A DNA stretch of 64,000 nt from OLB6 sp964467455 (lineage in GTDB: Bacteria > Bacteroidota > Ignavibacteria > Kapaibacteriales > Kapaibacteriaceae). Where the stretch lies: positions 1 to 64,000 of the forward strand of contig CAYXQJ010000005.1 in assembly GCA_964467455.1 (NCBI GenBank), read 5' to 3'. Position 1 is the first letter of the stretch; the number at the start of each line of letters is the position of its first letter. A program made the position numbers and the translations under genes. Shown here piece after piece: positions 54,354 to 62,459 of this stretch. A model generated the notes under the pieces. The model did no database searches. It had not been told where the DNA came from and saw only the letters and a list, made by a program, of their open reading frames with translations.

Positions 54354-54361
54354 TAGTTTTG
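54354..54361 (+). promoter_or_regulatory. Candidate -7 box TAGTTTTG upstream of the K+ channel gene
   Basis: An exact TAnnTTTG match, 22 bases before GTG 54384 and only 3 bases from the divergent pepF start, so the two transcription units share this 33-bp gap. Confidence 0.5.
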
Positions 54362-54383
54362 CATCAAAGAGGTATTACGACAC

Positions 54384-55649
54384 GTGTCTAACCAGCGAAC
54401 TTACAGAAGAAACATTTTTAGTCGCCCAGAAGTTGGGTGGAACCTCTTCGTTGCCGTTGTTTCGCTGTGGGCCACCTTCCGCATCCCTCTTGACCTTGTG
54501 TTGAGTGATCCGGAGTGGCTACAATTCCCGATCCTTGACTGGCTCGTGGTCGTGGTCTTCGTACTCGACCCCGTGGTCTCATATCGGTTTAGCACACTGC
54601 GCGGAGCGCACGCCGCCAACCGATACGTGCGCACTCTCATGCCACTCGACATTATTGCCGCCGTCATGGTCTTTCCGGCCTTCAACGGTACCGTGCTTTC
54701 CTTGCTTGGACTGCTCAAGTTGATCCATCCGACCGTCTTCATCACATCTTGGAGGCATCAGCTTCTTAGAAGGGGCAACTTCCTCCGCATGGCGTTGTTC
54801 CTGTATTGGATGTTGGTGCTGATCCATCTTGCCGCGTCGGGTTGGTTATACATCCGGACCGAACCGATCGACGCCATTCTTCAAGATGAGTACATCAAGG
54901 CCTTGTATTGGGCAGCAACAACGCTGTTCACTGTCGGCTATGGTGACATCGTACCACAAAGCACCTTCGAAATGGGCTATGCGATGTTCGTGATGATGAT
55001 CGGCTTCTTGATGATGGGCTATCTCGTGGGTAACATCGCCGGTCTTCTGAATCGTCCAGACCCACTACGTGCACAATATTCGAACGCTCTGGAAGAGGTA
55101 TCGGCCTTCACACAATATCACCAGCTGCCTACACAACTCAAGCACCGCATCATCGACTACTTTGGCTACATGTGGCAGCAGCGGTCTGCGTTCTCGGATT
55201 CAAACGTCCTGCAAATGTTGCCAGGAGGAATTCGCATGGAGATCTCCCTCCATCTCAAGCGGGATGTGATCAATCGCGTGCCATTCTTTCGCGAAGCTGA
55301 CGAGACCTTCCTACGAGAGATCGCGAACGAGATGAGGTCGATCGTCGTCACTCCGGGGGAGTATGTCTTCCATGCAGGTGATCCGGCATCCAGTATGTAC
55401 TTCATCAGCCGCGGTGATCTGGAAGCGATCGATGACAGAGGCAACCTCTTGGGTACTCTTTCAGATGGCGACTTCTTTGGCGAGATGGCACTCTTGGAGA
55501 ACCGTCGTCGGGGCGGATCTGTTCGCGCACTAGACTATTGCGAGGTGTACGAACTCAACGCGGCAGCGTTCTCCCGCATCGTTGAGGCGCACCCCGATTT
55601 CCGCCGACATATGAGCGAGATCGCACAACAACGATCGTCACCTAATTAG
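54384..55649 (+). CDS. Cyclic nucleotide-gated type potassium channel
   Basis: 421 residues, GTG start at 54384. Six hydrophobic segments; the S4-like helix is neutral rather than strongly charged (LLGLLKLIHPTVF). The pore helix and K+ filter are LYWAATTLFTVGYGDIVPQS. A C-linker (about 235-300) leads to a cNMP-binding domain with GDFFGEMALLENRRRGGSVRAL, where Arg is preserved but the usual Ala-Ser is Gly-Ser. It resembles bacterial SthK/LliK-type channels, gated by cAMP or cGMP. The stop overlaps asnS by 4 bp. Confidence 0.9.
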   Translation: MSNQRTYRRNIFSRPEVGWNLFVAVVSLWATFRIPLDLVLSDPEWLQFPILDWLVVVVFVLDPVVSYRFSTLRGAHAANRYVRTLMPLDIIAAVMVFPAFNGTVLSLLGLLKLIHPTVFITSWRHQLLRRGNFLRMALFLYWMLVLIHLAASGWLYIRTEPIDAILQDEYIKALYWAATTLFTVGYGDIVPQSTFEMGYAMFVMMIGFLMMGYLVGNIAGLLNRPDPLRAQYSNALEEVSAFTQYHQLPTQLKHRIIDYFGYMWQQRSAFSDSNVLQMLPGGIRMEISLHLKRDVINRVPFFREADETFLREIANEMRSIVVTPGEYVFHAGDPASSMYFISRGDLEAIDDRGNLLGTLSDGDFFGEMALLENRRRGGSVRALDYCEVYELNAAAFSRIVEAHPDFRRHMSEIAQQRSSPN

Positions 55650-56995
55650 GGCACGATGCGATAGATCATCCGCGGGAACGGGATCACTTCACGGATGTGC
55701 TCCGCACCGGTGATCCATTTCACGGTCCGCTCTACACCGAGACCAAATCCCGCATGGGGAACAGATCCGAACTTGCGGAGATCGAGATACCATTGGAAGT
55801 CGGACTCGGACAGACCCTCATGGAGAATACGTTCGCGCAACAAGTCGTGGTCGTCTTCACGCTGTGAGCCACCGATGATCTCGCCGGCACCTTCCGGAGC
55901 AAGCATATCCATGGCCAAAACCACCTTTGGATTCTCCGGGTCGCGCTTCATGTAGAATGCTTTGACCTCGGTGGGATATCGGTGAATGATGCATGGCTTT
56001 TCGAACTGCGTCATCAATGCTTCTTCTTGCGGCGCTCCAAAGTCTTCGCCCCATGGGAAGTCCACCTGGATCTCAGTGCCGTCTGCTTGCTTCTTGTTCA
56101 GCTTGACGTTGTTCTTATTCAGCCATTCAACAGCTTCAGTATACGACATGCGATGGAAGGGTCGACGCACCTTCTCGAGCTTTGAGATGTCGCGGCCAAG
56201 CGTGGCAAGCTCCTTCTGACAGGTCTTGAGCACATACTGTACGATGTACTCAACAAAATCCTCTGCCAGATCCATATCGTCATTGAGATCGAAATACGCC
56301 ATTTCTGGCTCGACCATCCAAAACTCTGTCAGATGTCGGCGTGTCTTCGACTTCTCGGCGCGGAACGTTGGGCCGAAGGTATAGACGCGGCCTAGCGCCA
56401 TGGCGCTCGCTTCTGCATATAGCTGACCAGACTGCGTCAAATAGGCCTTTCCAAGATCGAAGTACTCCGTCTCGAACAGCGTCGACGTCCCTTCGCACGC
56501 ATTCGGCGTCAGGATGGGCGAGTCCATGAGTCGGAATCCGTTCGCATCAAAGAAGTCGCGTATGGCCTTCACCACTGCCGCGCGCACGCGCATGATCGCA
56601 TGCTGACGCGTAGAGCGCAGCCAGAGGTGGCGGTGTTCCATCAGAAACTCGACGCCATGCTCCTTCGGTGTGATCGGATACTCCGATGCGCGTTGCCAGA
56701 TGCGGACATTGGTCACATCTAGCTCTACACCGCTCGGCGCACGCTCTTCAGCCCGGACCGTGCCGGTGATGCTCACAGACGATTCTTGCGTCAGCGACTT
56801 GGCGTCCTCCGCGACCTGCTCGGTGACGTTCGGGTTGAACACCACACACTGCACCATTCCACTGCCATCACGCAGCTTGATAAAGGTCAACTTCCCCTTC
56901 CCGGTCTTGTCTTGCACCCAGCCGTTGAGTGTGACCTCTTGGCCAATGAGTGATGGAAGTTGTTCGATGGTGACGTAGGAGTGGTAGCGGGACAT
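55646..56995 (-). CDS. asnS: Asparaginyl-tRNA synthetase
   Basis: 449 residues. The N-terminal OB-fold anticodon domain is VTLNGWVQDKTGKGKLTFIKLRDGSG. Class II motifs: TFRAEKSKTRRHLTEFWMVEPEMAY (motif 2) and GFGLGVERTVKWITG (motif 3). The DLAEDFVEYIV and EGTSTLFE contexts fit AsnRS rather than AspRS. ATG 56995 (MSRYHSYV) is preferred over the upstream TTG. The 25 bases ending six bases before this ATG are identical to those before yebC. Confidence 0.95.
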   Translation of the reverse strand: MSRYHSYVTIEQLPSLIGQEVTLNGWVQDKTGKGKLTFIKLRDGSGMVQCVVFNPNVTEQVAEDAKSLTQESSVSITGTVRAEERAPSGVELDVTNVRIWQRASEYPITPKEHGVEFLMEHRHLWLRSTRQHAIMRVRAAVVKAIRDFFDANGFRLMDSPILTPNACEGTSTLFETEYFDLGKAYLTQSGQLYAEASAMALGRVYTFGPTFRAEKSKTRRHLTEFWMVEPEMAYFDLNDDMDLAEDFVEYIVQYVLKTCQKELATLGRDISKLEKVRRPFHRMSYTEAVEWLNKNNVKLNKKQADGTEIQVDFPWGEDFGAPQEEALMTQFEKPCIIHRYPTEVKAFYMKRDPENPKVVLAMDMLAPEGAGEIIGGSQREDDHDLLRERILHEGLSESDFQWYLDLRKFGSVPHAGFGLGVERTVKWITGAEHIREVIPFPRMIYRIVP

Positions 56996-57000
56996 GGAGG

Positions 57001-57110
57001 GAGTCAATGTGAGAATGTGAGAATGTCAAATTTACCAAATGTCAAATCTCATACCGACCAATCATGCATAATGCATTATGCATCTTGCATCCTGCATCTT
57101 GCATCTAGAG
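57001..57110. repeat. Two repeat families in the asnS-surface protein spacer
   Basis: 57001-57025 is the GTGAGAAT (reverse ATTCTCAC) array identical to 23880-23904 on the opposite strand. 57060-57105 is built of tgcatca/tgcatct units with atgcataatgcattatgc, sharing the word atcatgcataatgcat with the in-frame repeat at 10.43 kb. No gene is present; the block ends inside the stop region of the next gene. Confidence 0.85.
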
Positions 57111-57836
57111 GATATGATACGCCAACGTCACATGGAAGAACACGTTCTGGACCGTGCGATCTACCGTCTGGAAATCCTTGGAGAAGATCGAGGTAAAGCC
57201 GAGGATGCCTCGCAGGTCGATATCGAGGTCAGAGAATGCCTGGTACTGAGCACCTAATTCCATGCCATAGTCGAGGGCACTGATCTTTTCGTTGAAGTAC
57301 ATGTCCTTTTCGACCGTTTCGGGGCGTATGCCGACCTGTCCGACGCCCGTGGCATGGGACTGGGTGGAGACCAACCATCCGGCGTACAGCCCGCCGGTCA
57401 AGCGCCACCTGTCAAAAGCTTGCCATGCCGCATAGACAGGTACCTGCAGGTAGTCGTTCGAGAATTCGCCCGTAGCCGTGCCGGTGAAGGTGGTATTCAC
57501 TTCAAAAATGACCGTGCCGCCATCCGGTGTTTGCACCGGAACTCGATCGATGTAGGGTTGATCTTCCAGCGGGGTCGAGAATGATGAGCCGTAATGCACA
57601 TATCGGAGTTCACTCACCACTGACCACGTCTGCCCATGAAACCAATCAACATAGGCACCTGCCACGATCCCAACGGCAGGCGCCCCTGTCGCCCCTTCCG
57701 GAACTTCGCCGATCGGAATGGGCGAACCAACGGCACCACCGATACGCAAGCCCATCTGCACAATTGGGCCATCAGCTGCTTCCGTCGTGGGTGCACACCA
57801 CGCCACGATCAACCCTATGAGTACCCATCGTCTCAT
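57105..57836 (-). CDS. Outer-membrane beta-barrel protein (PorT/OMP_b-brl-like)
   Basis: 243 residues, signal peptide MRRWVLIGLIVAWCAPTTEA. It has alternating amphipathic strands (GIVAGAYVDWFHGQTWSVVSELRYVHYG, YLQVPVYAAWQAFDRWRLTGGLYAGWL) typical of small outer-membrane barrels, ending FHVTLAYHIL. Function unknown. The start ATG 57836 overlaps the upstream stop (ATGA), so it is cotranscribed with the PCMD-like surface protein gene. Confidence 0.75.
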   Translation of the reverse strand: MRRWVLIGLIVAWCAPTTEAADGPIVQMGLRIGGAVGSPIPIGEVPEGATGAPAVGIVAGAYVDWFHGQTWSVVSELRYVHYGSSFSTPLEDQPYIDRVPVQTPDGGTVIFEVNTTFTGTATGEFSNDYLQVPVYAAWQAFDRWRLTGGLYAGWLVSTQSHATGVGQVGIRPETVEKDMYFNEKISALDYGMELGAQYQAFSDLDIDLRGILGFTSIFSKDFQTVDRTVQNVFFHVTLAYHIL

Positions 57837-58732
57837 CGAAGCACAGAGATCGTCCATGTACGACACCATTCAGGCGTCCGAACAACGACAGCATAGATAC
57901 CGATCGGCACATCTTCAAGGTTGATGACATCACCGTGATCAAGATGCGCAACACATGCCCCCTGCAATGAATAGATGCCGACTCCGGACGGTGCAATTGT
58001 AGGGTCAACGATCAACTGCGAACCATCGAACGAGAAGGGTGCGGACGTGCTGCGATCTTCATTGACGGACACGGGATCGTAGACCATGCTGATGTTGTCA
58101 ACGAACAGCGTACTTCCAACGTCGCCACGAAAGAACTCACCACCCGCACTGGCGGCGAAAACCACGGCAATGGTATCGGGAACCTCATCACTCAGGTACG
58201 TGAAGGTGAGCGATGCCTGTGTCCACTCCGACTGGGCTTCGTAGCGGTAGAGACGCGCTTCGGCGATCCGCTGACGTTCTGTGCCATTCCAACGCGAGAG
58301 GATGGCATACATCGTTGCGGAGTCCGAACCCTGCGGCAGGTATCGATACCAAAAATGAAATTGAAGGGGGCGGGCAGTGAATGGTATCCCGCGCTTTGCA
58401 CTTTTTGCCGGGTCGCCAAGGTTGAGTTGAAACTTGCCGGTATACAGGCTACCCGAGGCGATCTGTCCAAAGATCCTTCGTGTGGTGAGTTTAGCAGCGT
58501 GATCGCCGGACAGGCGGTCTGTGGTCTTTTCCAAGACAGGATCGGCTGTTGCGGCAACGTGAATGACGCCGTTGCCGCTTGTCCATCCTTCGGATGGTTC
58601 TTCGTAGTCTTTGAACGACCCAGAACCGGCAAAGAGTGTCCACCCTTCAAGATCACTGTTTGGCACCTGTTGTTGCGCGACCATCGTTGCAGACCCGCAC
58701 AGCAAGAGACCAAGGATCAACCGACCGATCAT
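57833..58732 (-). CDS. PCMD-like (carbohydrate-binding-type) surface protein with T9SS sorting domain
   Basis: 299 residues, start ATG 58732 with GGAGG upstream. Signal peptide to about residue 20 (TMVAQQ). The next ~210 residues resemble the jelly-roll PCMD domain of Bacteroidota surface proteins (VPNSDLEGWT at the start, LQFHFWYRYLPQGSDSATMYAIL, STLFVDNISMVY at the end). A linker VSVNED is followed by a T9SS domain (DVPIGIYAVVVRTPEWCRTWTISVLR). It is likely surface-bound and probably glycan-binding. It is cotranscribed with the small barrel. Confidence 0.7.
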   Translation of the reverse strand: MIGRLILGLLLCGSATMVAQQQVPNSDLEGWTLFAGSGSFKDYEEPSEGWTSGNGVIHVAATADPVLEKTTDRLSGDHAAKLTTRRIFGQIASGSLYTGKFQLNLGDPAKSAKRGIPFTARPLQFHFWYRYLPQGSDSATMYAILSRWNGTERQRIAEARLYRYEAQSEWTQASLTFTYLSDEVPDTIAVVFAASAGGEFFRGDVGSTLFVDNISMVYDPVSVNEDRSTSAPFSFDGSQLIVDPTIAPSGVGIYSLQGACVAHLDHGDVINLEDVPIGIYAVVVRTPEWCRTWTISVLR

Positions 58733-58780
58733 GCTCCACCTCCCAATGTTATTGGGCGGAAAAATCGGCAATTTTGCGAC

Positions 58781-59131
58781 ATGAACAGACCGACACTTCT
58801 CAAACGACTCAACGCGGCCGTCCTTCACTCCGAATGGTCTGATGGTTTTTCGTCATCGATCCTCCTGAGCGATCTGCGAGATGCCTGTCCGTGCGCCTAT
58901 TGCACGGGTGAGGAGATCATGGGGCAGGTGGTCTTTGCCGGCATCAAGACCTTCACGCCGGGAATGAACGAACTCGTTGCCCTCACACCGGTCGGAAACT
59001 ATGGCGTCCAAGCGGCGTGGGCCGACGGCCATGATTCCGGGATCTATACGTGGGAAATGTTGCGCACGGTGTTTGAAGGCAAGAAACTCACCCAAGCAAC
59101 GATCAATGAGATCACGAGCCGATTGGCGTGA
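58781..59131 (+). CDS. DUF971 family protein
   Basis: 116 residues. A single DUF971 domain (the gamma-butyrobetaine hydroxylase N-terminal-like fold) with a metal-type cluster CPCAYCTGEE near residue 37 and the conserved YGVQAAWADGHDSGIYTWEML near 73-93. Members often sit beside Mrp/ApbC-type iron-sulfur carriers, but none is here. The start ATG 58781 is four bases after AATTTTG, a possible -7 box. Confidence 0.88.
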   Translation: MNRPTLLKRLNAAVLHSEWSDGFSSSILLSDLRDACPCAYCTGEEIMGQVVFAGIKTFTPGMNELVALTPVGNYGVQAAWADGHDSGIYTWEMLRTVFEGKKLTQATINEITSRLA

Positions 59132-59180
59132 ACATCGCTAAGACCTAACCGCTACCATTACGATTCCGTGTTCAGATCCC

Positions 59181-60851
59181 ATGGGTCTCTTCCAGCCTAA
59201 GCTTGTATCGGTGCTCCGCGAAGGATACTCGCGTGAGATGCTCTCGAAGGATCTCACCGCCGGAGTGGTGGTCGGGATCGTGGCGTTGCCCTTGGCGATC
59301 GCGTTCGCTATCGCCTCGGGAGTAAAGCCGGAACAAGGGATCTACACTGCCATTATTGCCGGATTTCTGATCTCTGCACTCGGTGGAAGTCGCGTGCAGA
59401 TCGGTGGTCCGACCGGCGCATTCATTGTGCTGATCTATGGAATCGTGCAGCAGTACGGCTACGATGGATTAGTCATTGCAACGATACTGGCGGGTTTGTT
59501 GCTCGTGGCGATGGGTCTGGCACGCTTCGGGGCGATCCTACGCTTTATTCCGTATCCCGTGACCGTGGGTTTTACGTCAGGGATCGCCGTCGTCATCGCG
59601 ACCGGCCAGTTTCGAGATGCGCTGGGATTGAACATTCAGGTGATGCCAGCACACTTCATCGAACAGATCGCGGCATATGCCGGCACGATCGGGTCGACAG
59701 ATCTCCTTTCGCTGTCTGTGGCCTTGGCCTCGATCCTGATGATCGTCTACGTTCCCAAGTTGTCTCGAAGAATCCCGGGTTCTCTCGTCGCCATCGTCGT
59801 GACCACAGTTGTGGTTGCGGTCGGTGGGCTGCCGATCGAGACCGTTGGGAGCCGATTTGGCGCAGTATCGGGTACACTGCCACAGCTTACGTTGCCGACA
59901 CTCGAGTGGAACACGATCACGAAACTGTTCTCGCCCGCCCTGTCGATCGCTCTACTTGCCGGCATCGAAAGTCTGCTGTCCGCAGTGGTCGCAGATGGTA
60001 TGACCGGTCGACGGCACCGATCCAATACGGAGTTGATCGCTCAGGGGATCGCCAATATCGTCACTCCACTCTTCGGTGGCATCCCTGCCACGGGAGCTAT
60101 CGCACGAACGGCGACCAATGTAAAGAATGGTGCGGTGTCGCCCATCTCAGGTATCATACATGCCGCTGTCCTGTTCGTGATCCTGATCGCAGCTGGCAAC
60201 TGGGCAGCCCTGATCCCGTTACCAACTCTAGCAGGTATACTCCTCGTCGTTGCTTACAACATGAGCGAGATACACTTGTTCACGTATGTGCTCAAAAGCA
60301 CGCGCAGCGATGCCATGGTGTTGTTGACAACGTTCTTGTTGACCGTTCTTGTTGACCTCACGGTGGCCATCCAGGTTGGAGTGGTCTTGGCGGCATTTCT
60401 CTTCATGAAGCGGATGGCTGACGTAGCGCAAGTACGAGCACTCACCGGCCTTCTTGACGATGGCGAACGTGATCAAGGAGTGGGCACGAACCCATCGGAA
60501 GCTGCTCTGCTTCGCACGGCCCCGGAAGGTGTGGAGGTGTTTGAAGTAAACGGTCCGTTCTTCTTTGGTGCAGCCCACAAGTTCCAACATGCGTTGAGCG
60601 AGTTGCAACGCACGCCAAAGGTTATCGTTCTCCGAATGCGTAACGTTCTTGCACTCGACGCTACGGGTTTACGCGTTCTTGAAGAGTCGTTGTCGATCGC
60701 ACAGCGCGGTGGCCCGAAGCTTCTACTTTCAGAAGTGCATAGCCAACCCATCATTCTCATGGAGCGCTCAGGATTTCTGGATCGTCTAGGACAGGAGAAT
60801 ATTACCGGCGACCTTGAATCAACGTTCGCCCGAGCACAACAGCTCCTATAA
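59181..60851 (+). CDS. SulP family anion transporter with STAS domain
   Basis: 556 residues. Fourteen membrane segments and the SulP hallmarks: DLTAGVVVGIVALPLAIAFAIASG, GGSRVQIGGPTGAFIVLIYGIV, and GIPATGAIARTATNVKNG. The cytoplasmic STAS domain covers about 440-556 (GVEVFEVNGPFFFGAAHKFQ, LDATGLRVLEE). It transports sulfate, bicarbonate or another anion; the substrate cannot be told. It is convergent with the FG-GAP gene, 16 bp apart. Confidence 0.93.
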   Translation: MGLFQPKLVSVLREGYSREMLSKDLTAGVVVGIVALPLAIAFAIASGVKPEQGIYTAIIAGFLISALGGSRVQIGGPTGAFIVLIYGIVQQYGYDGLVIATILAGLLLVAMGLARFGAILRFIPYPVTVGFTSGIAVVIATGQFRDALGLNIQVMPAHFIEQIAAYAGTIGSTDLLSLSVALASILMIVYVPKLSRRIPGSLVAIVVTTVVVAVGGLPIETVGSRFGAVSGTLPQLTLPTLEWNTITKLFSPALSIALLAGIESLLSAVVADGMTGRRHRSNTELIAQGIANIVTPLFGGIPATGAIARTATNVKNGAVSPISGIIHAAVLFVILIAAGNWAALIPLPTLAGILLVVAYNMSEIHLFTYVLKSTRSDAMVLLTTFLLTVLVDLTVAIQVGVVLAAFLFMKRMADVAQVRALTGLLDDGERDQGVGTNPSEAALLRTAPEGVEVFEVNGPFFFGAAHKFQHALSELQRTPKVIVLRMRNVLALDATGLRVLEESLSIAQRGGPKLLLSEVHSQPIILMERSGFLDRLGQENITGDLESTFARAQQLL

Positions 60852-60867
60852 TCCACCACGTGGTTGG

Positions 60868-62373
60868 CTAACGCGTCAAGTTCTCAAGCAGGATGAATGG
60901 TATCGCCTGTTGGATCCAAGCGTCAACGAGGTCTTTACGCCCGGGAACCTCGAACGTCAACGATCCAAGTGCGAGATCTAGATCTCCATCATGATCGATG
61001 TCGCCGGCATCCATCACGATCCATCGTCCATACATGGATTCTGCGATCGTGGACTGCGTGAACACCCAACTGCCCGTGTTCTCGAAGAAGACGAATCCTT
61101 CTAATGGTCGTCCTGCATAGTCTGGAAAGAACGAGATCGCAGCCACATCTACATCGCCGTCGAGATCAAAGTCAGCTGGTATCGCTCCATACGCACCATG
61201 CAAGGGAAGAAAGATCGGATCACTGAACGTCTGATCCCCAGCATTGAAATACAGTCGCACGCCGTGATACGGCTTCAGTACCGGACCGAAGTCAGCGTTA
61301 TCGCCGGCGCAGTGCACAATATCTTCGTCGCCATCACCATCAAGATCCACTAAGCTGAAGGTCGAAGATCCCCAGGTAGGAGGAAAGTGCATGAGAGCTT
61401 GCTCCGTGAATCGCCCCCTACCATCATTGAGATACACCCATATCCCTTCATTGCCTTGGGCAAACATGGCGACGAGATCTACATCGCCGTCTCGATCCCA
61501 ATCGCGGTCATAGACCTTGATGGCCCCTGTCCGATCAGCCAGTATGCGACGTTCATAGTGCTTGCCCTTGTTCTTCCACCAACACAACGATCCTGTCCAC
61601 TTTGCGAACTCACACGTAATGAGGTCATCAACTCGATCTCCGTCGAGATCCGCTGTCGCGTGATGAACAGGACGCTGAAGCAGAGGGATAACCGACAGCA
61701 CATTTGGTGTGGCACTGTTGCCGATCTGTTTGATCGCACCTGACGGAGCATCTGTTGGTGAGAACGACCCCATGACCGTGACGAGATGTCCTTGCGAGGT
61801 CGACGTCATCCACGTTACAGATTCAGATGTCACTAGAGTATCGATAGGTGCCAGTCGTGCATCCAGCGTATACAACGCACCACTCATGGCATCCGCGACG
61901 TAGAGCCGATCGTTCGTCACGTCGAACCTGAGGAACGTTGTGCTTGGAGGACTAAGCGTGAACGCCGGACGGATGGGCTTGAAGCACTTCGTTGCCGATA
62001 GCGGTGGATCGACTCTGCGTGGCAATGAATCTGGGGCTTCCAACAGATAGTAGGCCACGATCGATCGCCACGTTGCGGAGTCGACCCGTGGTTTCACCGG
62101 ATAAATGTCATGCTCTTGAAGATACCGTTGTGCAGCACCAGACTCCATCAACAAGGCACGGTCTTTCTTCGTTGCGTAGAGTCCGAGAAACGCCGCCATT
62201 CTGGGAAGGACAATGTTCCAGGATGCCTTGTCGAGTTCTTGAGGTCTCGGAACCTGATGACACGTTCCGCACCATTGTCGAGCGAGGATCTCCCCGCTAT
62301 TGGTAGGGGGCATGCCAGATACGGACACGACAGATCCAACGATCAAGGCGAAGTAGAACAGCCATGGCAACAT
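60868..62373 (-). CDS. Exported haem-binding FG-GAP/VCBS repeat protein
   Basis: 501 residues. Signal peptide MLPWLFYFALIVGSVVSVSG. One c-type haem site CGTCH is near residue 35, in a cytochrome-like segment of about 100 residues. The rest is a beta-propeller with FG-GAP/VCBS calcium loops DLDGDRVDDL, DWDRDGDVDL, DLDGDGDEDI, DFDLDGDVDV and DIDHDGDLDL. No T9SS domain at the C-terminus (ends FILLENLTR), unlike the other surface proteins here. Probably periplasmic or outer-membrane electron-transfer-linked; the role is unknown. Confidence 0.75.
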   Translation of the reverse strand: MLPWLFYFALIVGSVVSVSGMPPTNSGEILARQWCGTCHQVPRPQELDKASWNIVLPRMAAFLGLYATKKDRALLMESGAAQRYLQEHDIYPVKPRVDSATWRSIVAYYLLEAPDSLPRRVDPPLSATKCFKPIRPAFTLSPPSTTFLRFDVTNDRLYVADAMSGALYTLDARLAPIDTLVTSESVTWMTSTSQGHLVTVMGSFSPTDAPSGAIKQIGNSATPNVLSVIPLLQRPVHHATADLDGDRVDDLITCEFAKWTGSLCWWKNKGKHYERRILADRTGAIKVYDRDWDRDGDVDLVAMFAQGNEGIWVYLNDGRGRFTEQALMHFPPTWGSSTFSLVDLDGDGDEDIVHCAGDNADFGPVLKPYHGVRLYFNAGDQTFSDPIFLPLHGAYGAIPADFDLDGDVDVAAISFFPDYAGRPLEGFVFFENTGSWVFTQSTIAESMYGRWIVMDAGDIDHDGDLDLALGSLTFEVPGRKDLVDAWIQQAIPFILLENLTR

Positions 62374-62459
62374 TTCGGCAACTTACCGGTTGGATGTTAC
62401 CTCGAAGTTATCTGCAGAAATTCGTCCCGTACTTCTCTCTCAAATCCCGAATTTTGAAG

